64,000 nucleotides of DNA from Algoriphagus kandeliae (GTDB taxonomy: Bacteria; Bacteroidota; Bacteroidia; Cytophagales; Cyclobacteriaceae): contig NZ_SPSB01000005.1 of NCBI RefSeq assembly GCF_004571135.1, positions 1 through 64,000 of the forward strand, read 5' to 3'. Position 1 is the first letter of the stretch, and every line of letters begins with the position of its first letter. Below are positions 35,995-45,732 of this stretch, in pieces. The notes beneath the pieces are model-generated. The model saw nothing but the letters and a program-made list of their open reading frames with translations, had not been told where the DNA came from and searched no databases. The position numbers and the translations under genes were made by a program.

Positions 35995-37635
35995 ATGAAA
36001 AAGACAATCCTAGTGTTTATCCTCGTGCTTACGCAAATGACACTTCACTTTCCAAGCTTTAGCCAAGGAAGCAATGGTTTTCCTGTACAAAAAACCATCA
36101 AAGCCGGTACCATTGAAGGAATTTTCGATACAAAAACCGGCATACAAAAATATTTGGGAATACCCTATGGGCAGGCTCCTATTGGTCCATTACGTTGGAA
36201 AGCTCCTTTACCAGCGAAGAGTTGGAATGGAGTAAAGGAAGCAAAGGGATTTGGGCCAAGAGCTATTCAAGCTCCCATTTTTGGTGATATGAGTTTCAGA
36301 TCAGATGGAATCAGTGAAGATTGTCTCTATTTAAATGTCTGGAGCCCAGCAAAAAGAAATGAATCTGGACTTCCTGTTTTGGTTTATTTCTATGGAGGGG
36401 GATTTGTAGCTGGAGATGGAAGTGAGCCTAGATATGATGGGGAAAGTATGGCCCAAAAAGGCATTGTAGTCGTGACAGTGAATTATCGCTTAGGGCTATT
36501 CGGGTTCTTTGCTCATCCTGAATTATCGGCTGAAACTGATTACAAAGGTTCCGGAAATTACGGACTCATGGATCAAAGCTTGGCTTTAAAGTGGGTTCAG
36601 GAAAATATTTCCGCCTTTGGGGGTGATCCCAAAAAAGTAACCATTGCAGGGGAATCGGCAGGATCTATTTCAGTCAGCTACCAAATGGCTTCTCCCCTTT
36701 CAAGAGATCTAATTGCCGGGGCTATTGGTGAAAGCGGTGCAGGAATTAACCCTACCCTAGCTCCAGTTTCATTGGAAGAGGCGGAAGCTACCGGAAAGGA
36801 ATTCTTAGAAAAGGCAGGAATTTCTTCCTTGGCTGAATTGAGAAATCTCTCTACGCAAGAGTTGTATGAAATCTATCAAGAATCCGGAAGATTTGGTTTT
36901 CCAGTCGTGATTGATGGATATTTTCTACCTAAAACTCTTCCTGAAATTTTTGAAGCTGGTGAGCAAGCCCAAGTACCCCTCCTAGCTGGATGGAATTCAG
37001 CAGAAATTCCAGGCATGGCTTTTATGCAAGGAAAGCCTTACACAAAAGAAGCCTTCATTGAGAAAGTGAAAGAAGTATATCCAGAAAGCTGGGAAGAAGT
37101 ATTGGCGCTTCATCCACATGGAACAATGCAAGAGGTGGAGCAGTCAGCAACTGATTTGGCTTCAGACCGATTTATTGCCTATAGCACTTGGAAATGGCTG
37201 GACCTTCATTCAAAAAATTCGGATCAACCTGTCTATCGCTATCTCTACAGCAAATTACGTCCCCCTTTGAGAGACGCTAACCTAATGCCCGGATTGGCTG
37301 GAGGAACCATGGAAAGAAATGGACAGGAAGCTCCCAAAGCCATTGGTGCCCCTCATGCCTGTGAAATTGAATATGCTATGGGTAATCTTCCCATCGTAAA
37401 GGATTATGCTTGGGAAAAAGATGACTACATCGTATCTGAGACTTTCCAGAATTACTTCGCCAACTTCATCAAAACAGGAAATCCAAATGGCGAAAACCTA
37501 CCTAAATGGGAAAAGGTTAAAAAGAATTCCAGTAACCCAAGCTTCATCAATATTGATGTGGTAACTAAGTTGGAAAAATCAACTGTCGAAGAACGTTATC
37601 ACTTTCATGACCGTTTTTATGGAAATGTCAAATAA
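35995..37635 (+). CDS. Secreted type-B carboxylesterase
   Basis: The product is 546 residues from ATG 35995, which opens a signal peptide (MKKTILVFILVLTQMTLHFP). It is an alpha/beta hydrolase of the carboxylesterase/lipase type B family: GIPYGQAPIGPLRW, SEDCLYLNVW, the oxyanion loop YGGGFVAGDG, nucleophile Ser in TIAGESAGS, and catalytic His in GAPHACEIEYAMG. In sugar-utilising Bacteroidota such enzymes often remove acyl or feruloyl groups from plant glycans. The adjacent Nudix-type regulator and shared operator suggest induction by a sugar. A bidirectional terminator follows. Confidence 0.9.
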   Translation: MKKTILVFILVLTQMTLHFPSFSQGSNGFPVQKTIKAGTIEGIFDTKTGIQKYLGIPYGQAPIGPLRWKAPLPAKSWNGVKEAKGFGPRAIQAPIFGDMSFRSDGISEDCLYLNVWSPAKRNESGLPVLVYFYGGGFVAGDGSEPRYDGESMAQKGIVVVTVNYRLGLFGFFAHPELSAETDYKGSGNYGLMDQSLALKWVQENISAFGGDPKKVTIAGESAGSISVSYQMASPLSRDLIAGAIGESGAGINPTLAPVSLEEAEATGKEFLEKAGISSLAELRNLSTQELYEIYQESGRFGFPVVIDGYFLPKTLPEIFEAGEQAQVPLLAGWNSAEIPGMAFMQGKPYTKEAFIEKVKEVYPESWEEVLALHPHGTMQEVEQSATDLASDRFIAYSTWKWLDLHSKNSDQPVYRYLYSKLRPPLRDANLMPGLAGGTMERNGQEAPKAIGAPHACEIEYAMGNLPIVKDYAWEKDDYIVSETFQNYFANFIKTGNPNGENLPKWEKVKKNSSNPSFINIDVVTKLEKSTVEERYHFHDRFYGNVK

Positions 37636-37639
37636 ACAG

Positions 37640-37666
37640 AAAAAGGAGCTTTAGGCTCCTTTTTTT
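37640..37666. terminator. Bidirectional Rho-independent terminator
   Basis: Stem GGAGC/GCTCC with loop TTTAG, flanked by an A-run (37640-37644) and a T-run (37660-37666), so it works on both strands between the convergent esterase and helicase genes. Confidence 0.85.
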
Positions 37667-39923
37667 AGGTATTCTTTGTTCCAGCGAAAACCATTTTCAA
37701 GGTCCCGTAATCGTACTTCCCTTTGAAATGCTCTCTTAATTCCTTCATCCCCTTTATTTTTTCCGAACTACCCAAAATCTCCAAAATCACCTCAGTAGGC
37801 AAGCAATCTTCCAAATCAATTCGTCCAAAAGCAATTCCTTCTGCTAAATGTGATTTGATGGTTGATTCAGCAAGCCCTCGCGCCAATGCGATTTCAGGAA
37901 TTGATTTCCCTGATTCGAAAAGCTCCATCGTAATTTCAAGGGAATCCCCTTTTTGTCTTTTTGGTTTAGGGCTGCTTGCTTTCCTTTTTCCCGTTTTGGA
38001 CTTAATCTCTTTAAGTCTTTCATCGGCATAAACTTTTGCATCTTCGATTAACCTCTTTCGGATTCTAACCAAATCTTGTTCAACAGTTTCCATTTTTGAG
38101 GAGATTTTTCCAGAAAATAGCTCATCTAAAATCAGTTTGATTTTTTTGATCTGTCCGATTTTCTGAAAGCAAAACTGCTCAAGCGATTCCAAGCCCTGGA
38201 AGTATTTTTTGGTTTTGGAAAAATGAGAAACCATCGCCATCTGTTCAATGAGACGCTTTAATATGGCTAATAGCTTTTCTTCATAATAGTCTGAGCCTTT
38301 TTGTAATCTTTCTAAAAGCATTTCCTTATTTCCTGCCGAGAGTAAATGCAAAAGTTGATTTTGAAAACGGCTAGAGTTCACTAATTCACTCTGAATTTGT
38401 TCCTTTACCCAAGGAAGGGCTGTCTGCATTTGTTCATCCTCAAACTCAAAACTCGACTCTTGATCCTTTTGAAAGTGGGTTAATTCTTTCAGGAAAGGCT
38501 CAAAATCAAAGGTCTCTTGAGTGATTTTTTGTAAGTATCGCTCGCGATGAATTTCTAATAATTCGTTGAGTCTTTTCTGAGCTTTTGCTGAAATAGAAAA
38601 ATCAACTACCGCCCGATCAGAAAACAATAAATCAGATTGAACCCTACTTCGTAAAATTAAGCCGTCTAAACTTCTCAATCGACTTAGAGCTACATAAACT
38701 TGCCCTGGAGCAAAAGCTTCTCCAACATCAATGATTGCCTTATCAAATGTCAACCCCTGACTTTTATGCACTGTCACAGCCCAAGCTAATTTGACTGGAT
38801 AATGACTAAAAGTTCCGATCACTTCCTCATCCAATTCCTGCGTGGATGAATTGATGACATATTTTTTATTTTCCCAGATTTCCTTTCGCAAAGTAAACTG
38901 CCCTCGTTCTCCATCCATTTTGACATTTATTGAATCCTCATCCAAGGAGGTAACCGTGGCTAGTTTCCCATTAAAATACAGGCCCATTCCCGAGCTGTCA
39001 TTTTTGATAAACATAATTCTGGCACCCACCCGTAATTCCAGTTTTTCAGGAATGGGAAATAAAGATTCAGGGAAATCACCCCAAATTTCGGCTGAGTAAA
39101 ATGAAGATCCTCCGGACAAATTCTGAAGTTCCCGAGAATTAATCTGATTTGCCTTATAATTATGCGTTGTAAGTGTAATGCAATCGCTAATAGATTGAAT
39201 TTCTTTTTCAGACCGATAATGCCTATTCAATAGCCGAATATCCTCGGAAGTGACTTGATTCTCTCTCAGGTGATTGAGCACTTGGATAAATTCATCGTCT
39301 TCCTGACGGAAAATTTTATCCAACTCCAAGTAAACCATCCCGGATTGCTGAAGCGCTTTTGCTTCAAAAAAATGCATTGATGGATAAAACTTCCGAAGAA
39401 TCTGCCAATCCTGATCCTTTACAATTGGAGGGAGCTGATACAAATCCCCTATCAACAGGACTTGGACGCCTCCGAAAGGTTCGCGGAAATTCCCTTTGAC
39501 ACTTTTCATTCGGTAATCTATCGCATCTAGCACATCTGACCGCAACATACTCACCTCATCTATCACCAAAAGATCCAATGACCGTAGAACGCTCTTTCTA
39601 ATTTGATTCAAGGGGTGTTTCCTAGCAAGCGTGCTCTGAGTATAAAACCCATATTGATCAGTGAAATTGCCCTCAGGCTCTCTAACTGGCAAAAAACTTC
39701 CTAGGGGAAGTAAAAATTGAGAATGGATTGTCACTCCTTTTGCATGCAAAGCAGCTATCCCTGTTGGAGCGACTACGATATAGTTTTTGTAGGTATGAGA
39801 GGCAAGTTCCCGTAAGAAAGTAGTTTTTCCTGTCCCGGCTTTTCCTGTCAGAAAAATCGGTGCTGAAGTTTGATTGATAAATTGTGCGGCAATCTTTAGT
39901 TTGTCCTCTGAAAAATCATTCAT
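37665..39923 (-). CDS. Pif1/RecD-like DNA helicase with C-terminal HTH domain
   Basis: The 752-residue superfamily 1B helicase has Walker A GKAGTGKTTFL (about 27-37), Walker B LLVIDEVSMLRSD (about 113-125), GVQVLLIGDLYQLPP (motif III) and AVTVHKSQGLTFDKA (motif V) near residue 385. The C-terminal part is a helical linker (about 480-660) and a helix-turn-helix (LFESGKSIPEIALARGLAESTI), as in the HTH_40 domain at the end of some RecQ and Pif1-type helicases. It probably works in replication-fork or recombination repair. Monocistronic. Confidence 0.9.
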   Translation of the reverse strand: MNDFSEDKLKIAAQFINQTSAPIFLTGKAGTGKTTFLRELASHTYKNYIVVAPTGIAALHAKGVTIHSQFLLPLGSFLPVREPEGNFTDQYGFYTQSTLARKHPLNQIRKSVLRSLDLLVIDEVSMLRSDVLDAIDYRMKSVKGNFREPFGGVQVLLIGDLYQLPPIVKDQDWQILRKFYPSMHFFEAKALQQSGMVYLELDKIFRQEDDEFIQVLNHLRENQVTSEDIRLLNRHYRSEKEIQSISDCITLTTHNYKANQINSRELQNLSGGSSFYSAEIWGDFPESLFPIPEKLELRVGARIMFIKNDSSGMGLYFNGKLATVTSLDEDSINVKMDGERGQFTLRKEIWENKKYVINSSTQELDEEVIGTFSHYPVKLAWAVTVHKSQGLTFDKAIIDVGEAFAPGQVYVALSRLRSLDGLILRSRVQSDLLFSDRAVVDFSISAKAQKRLNELLEIHRERYLQKITQETFDFEPFLKELTHFQKDQESSFEFEDEQMQTALPWVKEQIQSELVNSSRFQNQLLHLLSAGNKEMLLERLQKGSDYYEEKLLAILKRLIEQMAMVSHFSKTKKYFQGLESLEQFCFQKIGQIKKIKLILDELFSGKISSKMETVEQDLVRIRKRLIEDAKVYADERLKEIKSKTGKRKASSPKPKRQKGDSLEITMELFESGKSIPEIALARGLAESTIKSHLAEGIAFGRIDLEDCLPTEVILEILGSSEKIKGMKELREHFKGKYDYGTLKMVFAGTKNT

Positions 39924-40011
39924 AGAACTAATTTAAAAACGAGGGTCATTACAAACTAATCTTTTTTGACAAATTTAAATTTTATAAGCCTCAGATTAGA
40001 ACCAAGCCCTA

Positions 40012-41643
40012 TTACTTTTTAGATTTTGTCTTTGGTTTCTTCCCTTGATTTTCATTTAAAAATATCCTCGTCACACCAGAAGGAATGATTTCCATAATGC
40101 CCTCTTTACTTGTTTCCCAAATGAAATTAAATGGACCTCGATAAACATTCCTAGTCGATTGATAGGTAGCTATTCTATAATTTTTCGCATCGGGCAAATT
40201 GTTCGTGCGCAAAGCCATGTTACCGGCTAAAGTGGCAAATTTGTTAACATTACCAGATTCTCCTTTTTTCCCAATCTCAATCTGAAAATCCTCATAATCA
40301 AAGGTTAAGGTATTTTGAGCTGAATATTCTGTGGCCTCCATTTGAAGTTCAAATTTGTGAAGCATCCCCGAGTTAATTTTTACTCCTGCAAGAGGCTCCG
40401 TTACTTCAGTCAGCTTATTTAAATCAACAGGAGACAGAGATAAATTCAGGCGAAATTCTTCCTTATCATATGGCACATGAATAGTTGCATTGACAGGAGT
40501 ATGTCCCATAAAATCCGCCTGAAGCTGAACTCGCATTTCCCTTTGCTTTCGAAGGGAATCTACAGTTACAAAGCCTTCAATCCGGGCATTTAAATTATCA
40601 AACCGAATTAAACCAGGCATTTCTTTTCCACTTCCAATTTCCAAATAATCCAAACGGCTGTTTTTAATCAAAACTGTATCTAAATCAACTGGAAAAGGGA
40701 TACTTCCCATTAAACCGACAAAAAGTTTTTTAGTGGATTCCACAGGCCGTGGTTTATTCTTATTCCTCAAATCCACAAAAACCAAACTATCCAAGGTTAA
40801 TTTTTTCGCTATGACAGACCATTGTCCGTAAACATCACTACTCGCATCAATTTCATGAAGGCTCAAACTTTTCAAATCAAAATTCAAAATGTCTTCTTGG
40901 TGCTCTACTCGCTTTGATACATCAATGAGGTCATCGGAATATTTAAACGAAACATTTTCTACTTGTATTGATTGTCCCAAAAGATCAAAACTCATCTCTC
41001 CTATCCGAAGCATTTTGTCTTCGCCCAGTTCTAATTCAAGATTTTTCAAACTGGTTTTAATCTCCTCCAATTCAAATGGAACAAGATGGGTCAGTATCCT
41101 CCTATCAGTTTGTATACCAGTTGCATAAATATCCAGATCGGTAAACCCTCCTATTCGTCTCATTTCTTCTTCCCCATCATACAAATCAGCTTTTCCATTA
41201 ATTAAATGAAGATTTTTGATCTCACCCCGCCTTACGATATCTCCAAAAAAAGATTGAAATGCCTGAGAGCTTTTTTTTCCATCAGATTGCCTGTCTTTCA
41301 AGGTCAATTGAAAAACTGGATTGTAAAGAATGATTTCACCAATGATTAATTCTTTTGAGGAGAAATAGTCCCAAACGTGGAAGTCATTTAACAGGATTTT
41401 CTCCAAACTTCCCTGAATCGAAGAGGCTTCGTCAGGTTTCAAGGGAATTACTGTAATCCTTTCTAATTGGACACGCTGCCTCAAAAGGCTCACATCAATA
41501 TCTTCAAAATTTAAGTCATAAGACCGATCAGGATTTTTATTGATTTCAGTTTGTATTCGATCACTAATCGTCGAGGAAATATAAAAACCAGCCCCAAAAA
41601 AGATCACTAAGAATAAGCCTAGCCCAAAAAGAATTCTTTTCAT
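40012..41643 (-). CDS. AsmA/DUF748-like single-span membrane protein
   Basis: The 543-residue protein has an N-terminal membrane anchor (RILFGLGLFLVIFFGAGFY) and a long beta-rich periplasmic part with AsmA-like features: FEDIDVSLLRQRVQLERITVIP, ELIIGEIILYNPVFQLTL and LDSLVFVDLRNKNKPRPVES. The pattern of short amphipathic strands is like that of AsmA/TamB-type proteins that form lipid-transport grooves or affect outer-membrane assembly. The C-terminus is basic (GKKPKTKSKK). Family assignment is by overall pattern only. Divergent from the EEP gene with a 49-bp gap. Confidence 0.6.
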   Translation of the reverse strand: MKRILFGLGLFLVIFFGAGFYISSTISDRIQTEINKNPDRSYDLNFEDIDVSLLRQRVQLERITVIPLKPDEASSIQGSLEKILLNDFHVWDYFSSKELIIGEIILYNPVFQLTLKDRQSDGKKSSQAFQSFFGDIVRRGEIKNLHLINGKADLYDGEEEMRRIGGFTDLDIYATGIQTDRRILTHLVPFELEEIKTSLKNLELELGEDKMLRIGEMSFDLLGQSIQVENVSFKYSDDLIDVSKRVEHQEDILNFDLKSLSLHEIDASSDVYGQWSVIAKKLTLDSLVFVDLRNKNKPRPVESTKKLFVGLMGSIPFPVDLDTVLIKNSRLDYLEIGSGKEMPGLIRFDNLNARIEGFVTVDSLRKQREMRVQLQADFMGHTPVNATIHVPYDKEEFRLNLSLSPVDLNKLTEVTEPLAGVKINSGMLHKFELQMEATEYSAQNTLTFDYEDFQIEIGKKGESGNVNKFATLAGNMALRTNNLPDAKNYRIATYQSTRNVYRGPFNFIWETSKEGIMEIIPSGVTRIFLNENQGKKPKTKSKK

Positions 41644-41692
41644 GGATAAAATTTAATCAGATATTTATAAAAGCAAGCTATTAATCAGAGAG

Positions 41693-42505
41693 ATGAAGAA
41701 CCAACCACCCTATTTCATTAACTTATTTTTAATTTTCTTTTTCACAGTTGGATTCTCTCTTTCTCTCATGGCTCAAGATCAAAGCCTTCGTATTCTTACC
41801 TATAATATTTACCATGGAGAAAACCCCTATGCTCCTGGCAAGACTAATTTAGACTCCATCGCCAAGCTCATTAAGGAGTTAAATCCTGATATCGTGGCTC
41901 TTCAGGAAGTGGATAGTATGACTGGAAGATCAGAAAGTTTGTATGGTAGAAAAGTGAACCTGGTTGATGAATTAGCTCAAAAAACCGGAATGAAAGGATT
42001 TTTCGCCAAAGCTATGGATTATTCCCAAGGCGGTTATGGAGAAGGATTACTTGTAAAAAACTCCATGCAATTTCTTCGTCAACCCCTACCTATTCCTGTG
42101 GGAGGCGAACCTAGAGCAGCAGCATGGACTTCCATCGAACTAGGGAATCAAACCATTTGGATGGGAGGCACACATCTTTGCCATCAATTTGAAGCCAATC
42201 GATCAGCCCAAGTCCAATCAATTTTGGATTTTGCGGAAAGTAAAAACACTCCAACTATTTGGATGGGAGATTTAAATTTCTCCCCACAGAACAATGAATA
42301 TCAGTTGATTAACGACAAATGGCAGGACGCAGCAAAAATTGCTGATAATGAATCCCCAACCTATCAATCATCTTCTGAAGAAGGACGTATTGATTACGTA
42401 TGGTTCTCTAAAAACCACTTTGAACTTGTACGATACGAGGTTATCCATGTACCTTATTCAGATCATTTCCCTATCCTAGTAGAATTAAAATTAATCACCC
42501 CATGA
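41693..42505 (+). CDS. Secreted endonuclease/exonuclease/phosphatase-family protein
   Basis: The 270-residue product has a signal peptide (FINLFLIFFFTVGFSLSLMAQ) and an EEP fold: LRILTYNIYHGE, IVALQEVD (metal Glu), GEGLLVKNS, GGTHLCHQ (catalytic His), IWMGDLNFSP (Asp-x-Asn) and DHFPILVEL (C-terminal Asp-His). Members are nucleases, inositol phosphatases or sphingomyelinases; export and family pattern favour a phosphodiesterase acting on an external substrate. It overlaps the following DUF1080 gene by 4 bp. Confidence 0.9.
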   Translation: MKNQPPYFINLFLIFFFTVGFSLSLMAQDQSLRILTYNIYHGENPYAPGKTNLDSIAKLIKELNPDIVALQEVDSMTGRSESLYGRKVNLVDELAQKTGMKGFFAKAMDYSQGGYGEGLLVKNSMQFLRQPLPIPVGGEPRAAAWTSIELGNQTIWMGGTHLCHQFEANRSAQVQSILDFAESKNTPTIWMGDLNFSPQNNEYQLINDKWQDAAKIADNESPTYQSSSEEGRIDYVWFSKNHFELVRYEVIHVPYSDHFPILVELKLITP

Positions 42506-43350
42506 AAAATACTCTAAGCCTAATCCTATTGGGTTTGATAACAATTGCCTGCGCTCAGCCTGCTAAAGAAACTGGAGTTGAATGGAAGGAACTCTTTAAT
42601 GGGAAGGATTTAAAGGATTGGCGTATTAAAATCCGAAATCATGATTTGGATGAAAATTTTGCAAACACCTTTCGAGTGGAAGATGGATTTCTTAGTGTTC
42701 GATATGATGGTTATGAGGCATTTGATCAACAGTTTGGCCATATTTTCTACAAAGAGCCTTTTTCCTATTATTTACTTCAGGTAGAATACAGATTTATCGG
42801 AGATCAAGCCTCAGGAGGGGAAGGTTGGGCTTGGCGAAATAGCGGTGCCATGCTTCATTCTCAAGACCCGGCGACCATGTTAAAGAGCCAGGATTTCCCT
42901 ATTTCCATCGAGGGTCAATTCCTAGGAGGAAACGGAACCGATGAGCGATCGACTTGTAATCTTTGCACTCCAGGTACAAATGTAGTATTGGCTGACACCC
43001 TATTCACTCCACACTGCATCAATTCAAATTCAAAAACCTATCACGGTGATCAGTGGGTTCAGGCAAATTTCATTGTCCTTGGATCTGAAGAAGTTCAACA
43101 CTTGGTTGGAATAGATACTGTTTTCAGCTATTTCCAACCCCAAATTGGAGGTGGAATGGTAAATCCTGTAGATTCATCAGTCAAAAAAGATGGAAAACTT
43201 TTGGAATCAGGATACATCGCTTTGCAAAGCGAAAGTCACCCAATTGATTTCAGAAGAGTGGCAATAATAGACCTTTCTCCCTACAAAAATGACCGAGAAA
43301 AAATGAACGAACTGGTTAATCGGGCTTTATCAATAAAAACTTTAAAATGA
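42502..43350 (+). CDS. DUF1080 lipoprotein (3-keto-disaccharide hydrolase family)
   Basis: The 282-residue product has a lipobox near residue 17 (LITIACAQP) and one DUF1080 domain beginning WKELFNGKDLKDWRIKI. The central region with NSGAMLHSQDP and DFPISIEGQFLGG and the Cys-containing STCNLCTPGTNVV is typical of the longer DUF1080 subgroup. It is coupled to the EEP gene by a 4-bp overlap. It is the third DUF1080 domain-bearing region in the window, after the tandem pair at 23803. Its substrate is unknown. Confidence 0.88.
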   Translation: MKNTLSLILLGLITIACAQPAKETGVEWKELFNGKDLKDWRIKIRNHDLDENFANTFRVEDGFLSVRYDGYEAFDQQFGHIFYKEPFSYYLLQVEYRFIGDQASGGEGWAWRNSGAMLHSQDPATMLKSQDFPISIEGQFLGGNGTDERSTCNLCTPGTNVVLADTLFTPHCINSNSKTYHGDQWVQANFIVLGSEEVQHLVGIDTVFSYFQPQIGGGMVNPVDSSVKKDGKLLESGYIALQSESHPIDFRRVAIIDLSPYKNDREKMNELVNRALSIKTLK

Positions 43351-43435
43351 TGATTAGTATTACTCAATAATTATCAAATTCTTATTTGCAATTATATTTT
43401 TCAAAGAATTCAAGGCTTCATTTTAGAAAATTTGA

Positions 43436-43525
43436 TTTTACTGATTGAAAATTTTTAGCAGTAAAATTTCAATTTACCCAAAAATTAGGCTAGATTTTAC
43501 TAGAAATTTTTCTTAACACTAGCCT
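43436..43525 (+). promoter_or_regulatory. Two inverted repeats upstream of the carotenoid oxygenase gene
   Basis: The 183-bp AT-rich gap before 43534 has a perfect 8-bp inverted repeat TTTTACTG (43436-43443) / CAGTAAAA (43459-43466), and a 7-bp inverted repeat AGGCTAG (43487-43493) / CTAGCCT (43519-43525) that ends 8 bp before the ATG. The first could be a protein-binding site or hairpin; the second would place a stem right against the start region of the mRNA. Neither fits a CRP consensus. Confidence 0.45.
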
Positions 43526-43533
43526 GATTCTTA

Positions 43534-45732
43534 ATGATTTTCAAAAAAATCTGGAATGCTTTCCTTCGCATTTTTGGAAAAGGAGCGTCCATACCAGCCC
43601 ATTCCCCTACACACGAACCTTTACTAAAAACCTCCAACAAGGAGATCAAAGGTACTTTAAAAGTTATCGAAGGCAATTTACCTTCTGATATTTATGGGGT
43701 ATTCAATGTTTCACTTCCTGTTGGTTCAGTTAATTCTGAAGGCCTGCCTTTTCCAGAAAAAACTAAAGAAGGAAAACATAATCCGGAATACGGTTCCCCC
43801 ATTATGAATGGAGATGGAATGGTGATTCAAGTAGACTTCAATCAAGCGGAACCATTCATTCAATCCAAAATAATGAAAACCCCTTGCTACTATGCAGATC
43901 TAGCCACCAAGCAAGGAACACCACACCATGGATTGATGGGCTTCCACAATATGGGGATTACCCGAATGAGCATGGTCTTTGGTGCTAGAAATGAATTAAA
44001 CACTGCCACACAGCCTGTAAAATTTAAAGGTCAAAAAACTGGAAGTCTAATGGCAACCTATGATGTTGGCCGTCCTTACTTATTGGATTCCCAGTCTTTG
44101 GTATTGATTACTCCCATGGGAAAATGCAGTGAATGGATGACTGCAGAACCTCCTATGGTTCCTTGGCCATTTGGGATCGTTCAAACCTCGGCTCATCCAA
44201 TTTTTGATCCTGTTACCCAAGAAGTTTTTACAGTGAACTATTCGCGGGATAAAGGATCCTTTACCCATCTTGAACAAACCCTCCATCATCTTAAGCACAA
44301 TAGAGATTCATTTAAAGAAAAACTCGAAAAATTGGCGAATGACCTTGTCGATCATGAGGATGACAAGCATGTACATAGTCAAGTCAGTACTTTTTTCCAA
44401 GATTTAAATACACATGTAGAAGGAAATCCACATGATACAGACGAGCCTAAGGGTGATGTATTTATGTATTTATTGGGTTGGAATGGGGATGGTCCTGTCG
44501 TTCATTGGGATCTTGAAGATCAAAATGGAGACAAACTAGCCATCTATGAATGCATGCATCAGATGGGAATCACCAAAGATTTTATTATCCTGACCGACTG
44601 TTCATTCAAATTTGCTTTGGATCTTTTGTTTGACAATCCTTTCCCTGAAAGCAAATTAATTGAACGCTTGATTCGGAGATTGGGAACGGTGAAAATGGAA
44701 CCATTTACGACTGTTTATCTCGTTAAGCGGGCAGATTTAGATCCTAAAAAAGAAAAGGTCACGGCATACCGACTTGAAGGACCTATTCCTTTGGAAACAA
44801 TTCACTATAGTTGTGATTATTCGAATCCTGATGGAGTCATCACCCTCTATGGGGTACATAATGCAGCAACTTGTATTGCCGAATGGGTACGAACCTTTGA
44901 TCGTAGAGCAATAGATAAGAAACCTGTTGATCCTGATTACTATTCCCTATTTGCAGTAGGCAGTATGGATATAAGCCGATTAGGTAAGTGGAAAATCGAC
45001 TCCAAAACTCTAAAAGTAATTGAAGAAGAGAGTCAGGTGTATGAGGATCCTGGGAATTATAAAGAAGCCAATTTAGGTCCAAATACCTGGACTATTGTTC
45101 TTTATACCTATCGAGATATCCTTTCCGCCGAAAAAGTAGTTCCTACTATCAAGCAATTTTGGTATGTAAGTGATGGGACGCAACCTGACCTTTTAACAGA
45201 GTTCGTTTACAATCTTTATAAAAAATACCCTCACCGAAAACTTTCCTTGGATGAAATCAAAGATGCAACGAGACGAGAACTTCCTTTCAGCATCACGCGT
45301 GTCAATTTAGAAAGCATGCAACCTGAGGATTATTACCAATGCGATAAGAAAACCTACATCAGAGGAATTCATTTCATTCCAAAGAAAACTCCTACCCCTT
45401 CTGTTCCTGAAGAACTAGACGGATACCTTTTCTGCCCAACTCAAGTAGGACATGAACAGACCGATGGGGATTGGAAGTATACAAGTGAGTTTTGGGTTTT
45501 CGACGCTACCTCCATTTCAAAAGGCCCTATTTGCAAGCTAGCAAGCGATGATATCAAATTCGCTTTTACCCTTCATACTTCTTGGATGCCGGAAAGTGGT
45601 CCTTCCGATCAAAGCTACAAAATATCAACCCGGGATGATTACGATGAAGTAATCAATAACCTCGGAATTAAAGCTGAAAAAAAATTCTTGAAGGAATTCT
45701 TTGAAGAAAATATTTACCCTCATTTCAAGTAA
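43534..45732 (+). CDS. Carotenoid oxygenase (RPE65/CCD family)
   Basis: The 732-residue beta-propeller dioxygenase cleaves carotenoids, apocarotenoids or related alkenes with a non-haem Fe(II). The four iron-ligand His are in place: H221 (SAHPIFDP), H342 (CMHQMGITKD), H442 (YGVHNAATC) and H613 (RGIHFIP); the N-terminal region has GDGMVIQVDF and TPHHGLMGFHNMGITRMS. At 732 residues it is longer than the usual 450-550, with an insert of about 70 residues (about 245-315) rich in charged residues. It is cytoplasmic with no signal peptide. Its stop is immediately followed by the ATG of the cyclase gene, so both are translated from one mRNA. Confidence 0.9.
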   Translation: MIFKKIWNAFLRIFGKGASIPAHSPTHEPLLKTSNKEIKGTLKVIEGNLPSDIYGVFNVSLPVGSVNSEGLPFPEKTKEGKHNPEYGSPIMNGDGMVIQVDFNQAEPFIQSKIMKTPCYYADLATKQGTPHHGLMGFHNMGITRMSMVFGARNELNTATQPVKFKGQKTGSLMATYDVGRPYLLDSQSLVLITPMGKCSEWMTAEPPMVPWPFGIVQTSAHPIFDPVTQEVFTVNYSRDKGSFTHLEQTLHHLKHNRDSFKEKLEKLANDLVDHEDDKHVHSQVSTFFQDLNTHVEGNPHDTDEPKGDVFMYLLGWNGDGPVVHWDLEDQNGDKLAIYECMHQMGITKDFIILTDCSFKFALDLLFDNPFPESKLIERLIRRLGTVKMEPFTTVYLVKRADLDPKKEKVTAYRLEGPIPLETIHYSCDYSNPDGVITLYGVHNAATCIAEWVRTFDRRAIDKKPVDPDYYSLFAVGSMDISRLGKWKIDSKTLKVIEEESQVYEDPGNYKEANLGPNTWTIVLYTYRDILSAEKVVPTIKQFWYVSDGTQPDLLTEFVYNLYKKYPHRKLSLDEIKDATRRELPFSITRVNLESMQPEDYYQCDKKTYIRGIHFIPKKTPTPSVPEELDGYLFCPTQVGHEQTDGDWKYTSEFWVFDATSISKGPICKLASDDIKFAFTLHTSWMPESGPSDQSYKISTRDDYDEVINNLGIKAEKKFLKEFFEENIYPHFK

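Noticed and set aside
43436..43466. CRP/FNR-type binding site before the cyclase operon
   Set aside because: TTTTACTG/CAGTAAAA does not fit TGTGA-N6-TCACA or TTGAT-N4-ATCAA, and the arm spacing is too wide.
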